Source: Senecio squalidus
Taxonomy: Eukaryota > Streptophyta > Magnoliopsida > Asterales > Asteraceae
Direction of reading: 5' to 3'
Assembly (NCBI GenBank): GCA_910822075.1
Contig: CAJVGC010000001.1
Location: 13,939,160-14,003,159 of the forward strand
DNA length: 64,000 nucleotides
Shown here: positions 59,832 to 64,000 of the stretch, one piece after another
Numbering within the stretch: the stretch's first letter is position 1
How the letters are laid out: each line of letters opens with the position of its first letter
Notes under the pieces: model-generated
Databases searched by the model: none
The model's input: the letters and a program-made list of their open reading frames with translations, nothing else
Told to the model about the DNA's origin: nothing
Translations under genes and position numbers: made by a program

Positions 59832-62007
59832 TGTGACATTCGCGAATTTCTCGGTATATTTCTATCGACTCGTATTCGTTTTATTTATTTATGTTCATGT
59901 TTTGACCCTATTGTATTTCTTTTATGATTTATCGTATTCGTATTTTATGAGTATCGTATTCGTATTTCTCGTATTTATTGAGTATCGTATTTGTATTTTA
60001 TGCGTATTTACGTTTGTCGGGTATATATTATGTGATTCGAATCATTATGTCGGGAACGTGTAGTCTTAAGTGCCTTTAGTATAAGTCTAGTATGCTCTTA
60101 TGATAAGTTTAGGGGAATTATGCCTTAATTATACGATTAAGATTAACGTTTAAAAAGTATTTCATTTTTAGTCCTTTCGGAAATTTTATTACAAAACTAG
60201 TCCTATGGGAGAATATCTATTACAATTTTAGTCCTTTCCAGATTTTATTACAAAAATGGTCCTAAATGGATCCACCAACTTTTTTTTGTCTTATCTAGAC
60301 CAGAATTTTGTCTCATTTGCATCATTTCCACCCTCCTCACTCTCTCTCTAAAAACACACACAACACACACACAAAAACCCTACCTTCTCTCTACATTTTC
60401 CGGCGATCCGACCGTTGAAATTCAAATCCGAGACTAGATTATTGCTCACCATTATCACCTTCATCTATCCTCCGATTTTCGTTACGATCGGGTAAGTATT
60501 TCTCGGTTTTAGTTTTAAACTTTGTTATTTTGATTCAAACCCGAAACTACCACTTTTCACCGTCAAAACTCGAATTTTATTTAAGATTATTGGTCCTAAA
60601 CACATATTTGCCTTGTTACGCACGTAAGTAAGGTCTTGATCACGTAATTATCCTTCTTGATCACGTAATTATCCTTCTTGGTCACGTAATTGGCTTATGA
60701 TTCACGTAACTCTTGCTTATTTTACATATCTAGTCCCTAAGTTCCGTAATTGTTCACGAAAGTAGTCCTAATCACGTAATTGCTTGTTAAACACGTAATT
60801 CTTGTCCCGTAACTTGCTAGAACACGTAATTAGTCACTTACGTGACTTGTAGTGCACGTAAGAGGCTTGTTTGTCACGTAACTCATTGCTAGACTTTCCG
60901 AAACGTTTGTAATCCCGTTAAATCGATATTTCTATTGGTCATTTCAAAACCCGTATAAAACGTTAATCATTAAGGCATAACCCACTAGACTTAGAGATAC
61001 TTAGACATGTTTATTTACGTGATGTTTAGGGCACTTAGACGTGGGAGCTTGACGGTATTATAGTATTTCCCGACATATCGTGATTTGGATTGCTTTGCTA
61101 TTCTGTGAGTTATTCGTTGCCCTTTTTACCATTTTTCATTTTTGGGCATGATTAGCGTTATATAAATGTATTTTTATGGTATATTATGTATTATGGTATG
61201 TATTTTGGATATGATGCTTTAGATGGTCTTACCCAAACTTGTACCGCCTTTGTGGTAGTACGAGGCCCCGTATACACACCTGTTAGCTTTTAGCCGCCGG
61301 TTCGTATATATAGCGCTATATGGGTCTAACAAACCCTCATTTCTAACACGATGGATGATGGATGCGCCCTGTCCGTGTTAGTAATGTTATGACCGTGATT
61401 TTCGAGGACAACCTAGCTTAAGACACTAGGTGGGGTTAGTTGCCAGTATTGTTATGGTTCAGGTGTATCGTATGTTCCTAAAGCTATTATTCTATCCAGT
61501 ATGGTATTTTTATGAAATGATTATGGTATTTATGGTATTATTATGGTATATGTATGAGTATTTTATCAAAAGATTTCGTATACTTCAAGTATCTTTTGAA
61601 ACCTCATTTTCAAATGACTTATCTTCAAATTATAACACTTTTGGGTCAAAACGTATTGAAACTTTTATACTATTATGTTTTTTTTTATTATTGCGAATAA
61701 TTCACCAACTTTATGTTGACGTCGTATTTTAACGCTTTTCAGGGATTTGAGGTTACCTTTATGATGCTATGCTTTGTTGGCTACGTGGATCTTTTGCTTG
61801 GAATTTATTTTGCTTTATTTAATTCCTTAGTATCCCAAACGCTGTAGCCGTATTTTGATATTATTCGGATGATTGTAATAAGTATTCTATTTTCAAACTC
61901 TTTATCTATGTTGATGATGTATGGCTTACTTATGTTTATGTAACCTTGAATCTCTGATACCGTATACACTGTACACCTCGGTTCCGCCATTTTTGCGGGG
62001 TGTGACA
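59832..62007 (+). repeat. 3' LTR of C1
   Basis: 2176 bp, TGTGACATTCG..GCGGGGTGTGACA. It contains the CACGTAATT array and pyrimidine-rich CACACACAA segments near 60350-60380. No gene inside is supportable. Confidence 0.85.
60621..60883 (+). repeat. CACGTAATT word array in C1 LTR
   Basis: Ten exact CACGTAA words (60621, 60641, 60662, 60683, 60703, 60773, 60792, 60823, 60855, 60875). Variants lie near 60743, 60754 and 60807, and there is one reverse-oriented ACTTACGTGAC. Spacing is irregular, about 20-70 bp, and sequence between the words differs, so this is not a simple tandem repeat. Confidence 0.9.
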
Positions 62008-62224
62008 GAAGTTGGGTATATGAGTAAACCTTTAGCCTTTAATGACACGACGCGTTTTGGTGGCTACAAGCACTGCAGAGCTTAGAAACTCTGTAGTTAA
62101 GCGTGCTTGGGCAAGAGCAATTCCAGGATGGGTGACCCCCTGGGAAGCTCGACCGAAAGTAAATCCGTGAGCCTTGCTGACAGAGCGGACAATATCACGG
62201 TTATGAAAAGATGGGGTGTCACAG
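62001..62224 (+). mobile_element. Cassandra-like short LTR with 5S-rRNA-derived core
   Basis: Bases 62087-62150 match plant 5S rRNA: AGTTAAGCGTGCTTGGGC (A box) and AGGATGGGTGACC (internal element / C box), followed by a CTGGGAAG block. The 3' side reads AGCGGACAATATCAC and ends GGGTGTCACA. A 5S core in a ~220-bp TG..CA unit is the mark of Cassandra TRIM elements. No PBS or PPT adjoins, so it is a solo LTR or fragment. Its start overlaps the TGTGACA end of C1, so the left edge is uncertain. Confidence 0.65.
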
Positions 62225-62930
62225 TCATCAATATCATCCACCAAAACAACTTTTACCATACTTTAAAGTTTCGTTTAAACATACAAGTCATTTCATAAAT
62301 ATGAATATTTTTAATACAACTCTCTAGTTTGTAAATTTTTGAACTCAACCATTATAAATAACAATGTATTTCTTTTCGGTTACTTTTCGTAATTTCTTTC
62401 TATATTATTTTGTAATTTTTATTCACAAGAAATGACAAGGCGTAATTATAAATTTTCTGTTAATTACTTTTACATTATTTTTATAGGGTTAAGATCAAGA
62501 AAGACCATGAAAAAAAGAGACCAAAAGACCCAATCATAACACTCCATTTTAAAAACCCACTTAAAATATATTTTTGTTTAAAAATTAAATATCGTAAAAA
62601 CCGTACATGTATTAACCGAATAAATTACACCACTGTAACGAGCATTAACTTACCTTTCTATAGAGTACCTACTCGATATACTTTTGACGAAATTTATTTT
62701 CGGATTTTTTTACGGGTTTTGAAATTTAAATCACTGTTTTATCATATATGATAACAGTAGTTTGACATATTATTTTTTTGTTTTTCTTTCTGATTGTAGT
62801 TGAATGTATGTAATATAACAAATCTATGTTTTGAAATTCGTATTTAGTGTTCAAATCACATGTGATATTGCTTTACGAATTTCAACATTTGGCCATAAAC
62901 GAAAAAATTAAAAGTCGTCAAAATTCGAAC
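62225..62930. other. Non-coding AT-rich spacer
   Basis: No gene or defined repeat until the tandem array begins. Confidence 0.6.
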
Positions 62931-62931
62931 T

Positions 62932-63600
62932 TTGTCTTTTGAGTTTTTGAAATTTTACATACATAATATCACATATGATATGTATTCATATCATATATGA
63001 TTTACATTAAGATCACATATCATATAATCTCATATATGATATGTATTCATATCAAATATGTTATTGTCTTTTGAGTTTTTGAAATTTTACATACATAATA
63101 TCACATATGATTTAGAGTAATATCACATATGATATGTATTCATATCACATATGTTATTGTCTTTTGAGTTTTTGAAATTTTACATACATAATATCACATA
63201 TGATATGTATTCATATCACATATGATTTACAGTAATATCATATATGATATAGTATCACATATGATATGTATTCATATCAGATATGTTATTGTCTTTTGAG
63301 TTTTTTGAAATTTTACATACATAATATCACATATGATATGTATTCATATCACATATGATCTACACTAATATCATATATGATATGTATTCATATCACATAT
63401 GTTATTGTCTTTTAAGTTTTTGAAATTTTACATACATAATATCACATATGATATGTATTCATATTACATATGATTTACAGTAATATCATATATGATATAG
63501 TATCACATATGATATGTATTCATATCACATATGTTATTGTCTTTTGAGTTTTTGAAATTTTACATACATAATATCATATATGATATAGTATTATCATATG
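62932..63600. repeat. Tandem array of palindromic CATATG-rich units (95-131 bp)
   Basis: Six units, each beginning TTGTCTTTTGAGTTTTTGAA and continuing TTTTACATACATAATATCA. Within each are several palindromes of the ATATCACATATGATAT / TCATATATGA kind. Unit starts are near 62933, 63065, 63160, 63290, 63406 and 63538. Units differ by how many CATATGATATG segments they hold. No coding potential. Confidence 0.9.
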
Positions 63601-64000
63601 TGATTTTAGTATATCATATTTTATTTCAATAACGAGAAAAAATAAAACTAGTTAAAATTCGATTTTTTTTTTCTAAATTAAGGTAGTTTATATATTTTAT
63701 AGTAATTCTTTTTTATAAATATGTACATATTTATGTAATATCACATATGATATTATGGTTATAATTTCAATACCCATCAAAAAAAAAAAAAAAAAAGGTC
63801 GTCGAAAATATGTAACACCACTGCTCTAATTAAAGATAAAAGCGAGACGATCGCAACGGTATATTTTGTTTCGTCTAACGATTAACGGTTTTTGAGATAA
63901 TTTAATTTAAAAAAATAAAAGAAAAATGAGTTTTGGTTTTAATTTTAGCAATTAGATTACATATCTATGGTTCTTGGCATGTCAACTTCCATAAATTGAC
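63601..64000. other. Non-coding AT-rich end of window
   Basis: Only a poly-A run (63779-63796) and a stray ATATCACATATGATAT (63739) are notable. Confidence 0.6.

Larger units (their letters stand above)
57199..62007 (+). mobile_element. Ty3/gypsy chromovirus-like element 'C1', 3' half
   Basis: RT, RNase H, integrase and a chromodomain-like tail are followed by a PPT and a 3' LTR. RT before integrase is the gypsy order. The 5' LTR, gag and protease are missing in the gap. The LTR start TGTGACATTCG and its content differ from G, so this is a separate family with the same GGGGTGTGACA end. Confidence 0.93.

Noticed and set aside
62008..62022. PBS after the C1 LTR (TTGGGTATATGAG)
   Set aside because: Only loosely like TTGGTATCAGAG, and a PPT precedes this LTR, so it is a 3' LTR.
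62087..62150. Functional 5S rRNA gene
   Set aside because: Only the middle and part of the 3' half match; the 5' end and the closing stem are absent, and it sits in an LTR-like unit.
62932..63600. CRISPR-like array
   Set aside because: Repeats are 95-131 bp, AT-palindromic, with no unique spacers, and the DNA is plant nuclear.

Overview
This is a plant nuclear window made almost entirely of transposable elements. I found no host protein-coding gene I can defend. The mix suggests a daisy-family (Asteraceae) genome; this is an inference from family resemblance. It includes a very long SIRE-type Ty1/copia element with an extra 3' ORF, chromovirus-like Ty3/gypsy elements with LTRs over 2 kb that end in GGGGTGTGACA, and Athila-like elements primed by tRNA-Asp. 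Two runs of exactly 100 N (28288-28387 and 57099-57198) are scaffold joins of unknown size, so the window is three contigs: A (1-28287), B (28388-57098) and C (57199-64000).

Contig A holds the following. A tandem array resembling Helitron 5' ends lies at 1-780. A full-length, decayed SIRE/copia element on the minus strand (1705-14013) has two LTRs, PBS, gag, protease, integrase, RT-RNase H and a broken ~1300-codon 3' ORF. A PIF/Harbinger transposon (14739-16680) has one nonsense codon. Then come a hAT-type MITE (17146-17770), a foldback MITE (19641-19974) and a non-autonomous Helitron (20274-21022). Next is the 3' part of an LTR called here X (21092-22819). A gypsy element called G (22820-28287) sits inside X, with its 5' LTR, PBS, an extra upstream ORF and gag before the gap cuts it off.

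Contig B opens with a second PIF/Harbinger copy whose two-exon transposase looks intact (28393-30354). After repeat-rich DNA come a degraded gypsy-like LTR, a gag-only Athila-like element A1 (36278-41528, TSD ATTAC), a second-family PIF/Harbinger pseudogene copy (42373-44335), two Tourist MITEs, and a third copy of the first PIF family with a damaged splice acceptor (47304-49227). The contig ends in a nest: the 5' part of X (50858-51954), a solo LTR of G in the opposite orientation (51955-54795, TSD CTGAC), 121 bp of X, and an Athila-like element A2 (from 54917).

Contig C carries the pol 3' half and 3' LTR of a third gypsy element, C1. A short LTR-like unit with a 5S-rRNA-derived core (Cassandra type) follows, and then an array of palindromic CATATG-rich tandem repeats.

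The most striking pattern is that several LTR families each carry their own short 'word' repeated in tight clusters, often about four copies. Homologous LTRs (G and X) carry different words at the same two sites. The second main result is that X and G appear on contigs A and B in inverted orientation with the same insertion junctions. This means either a young segmental duplication or two haplotypes joined in one scaffold.
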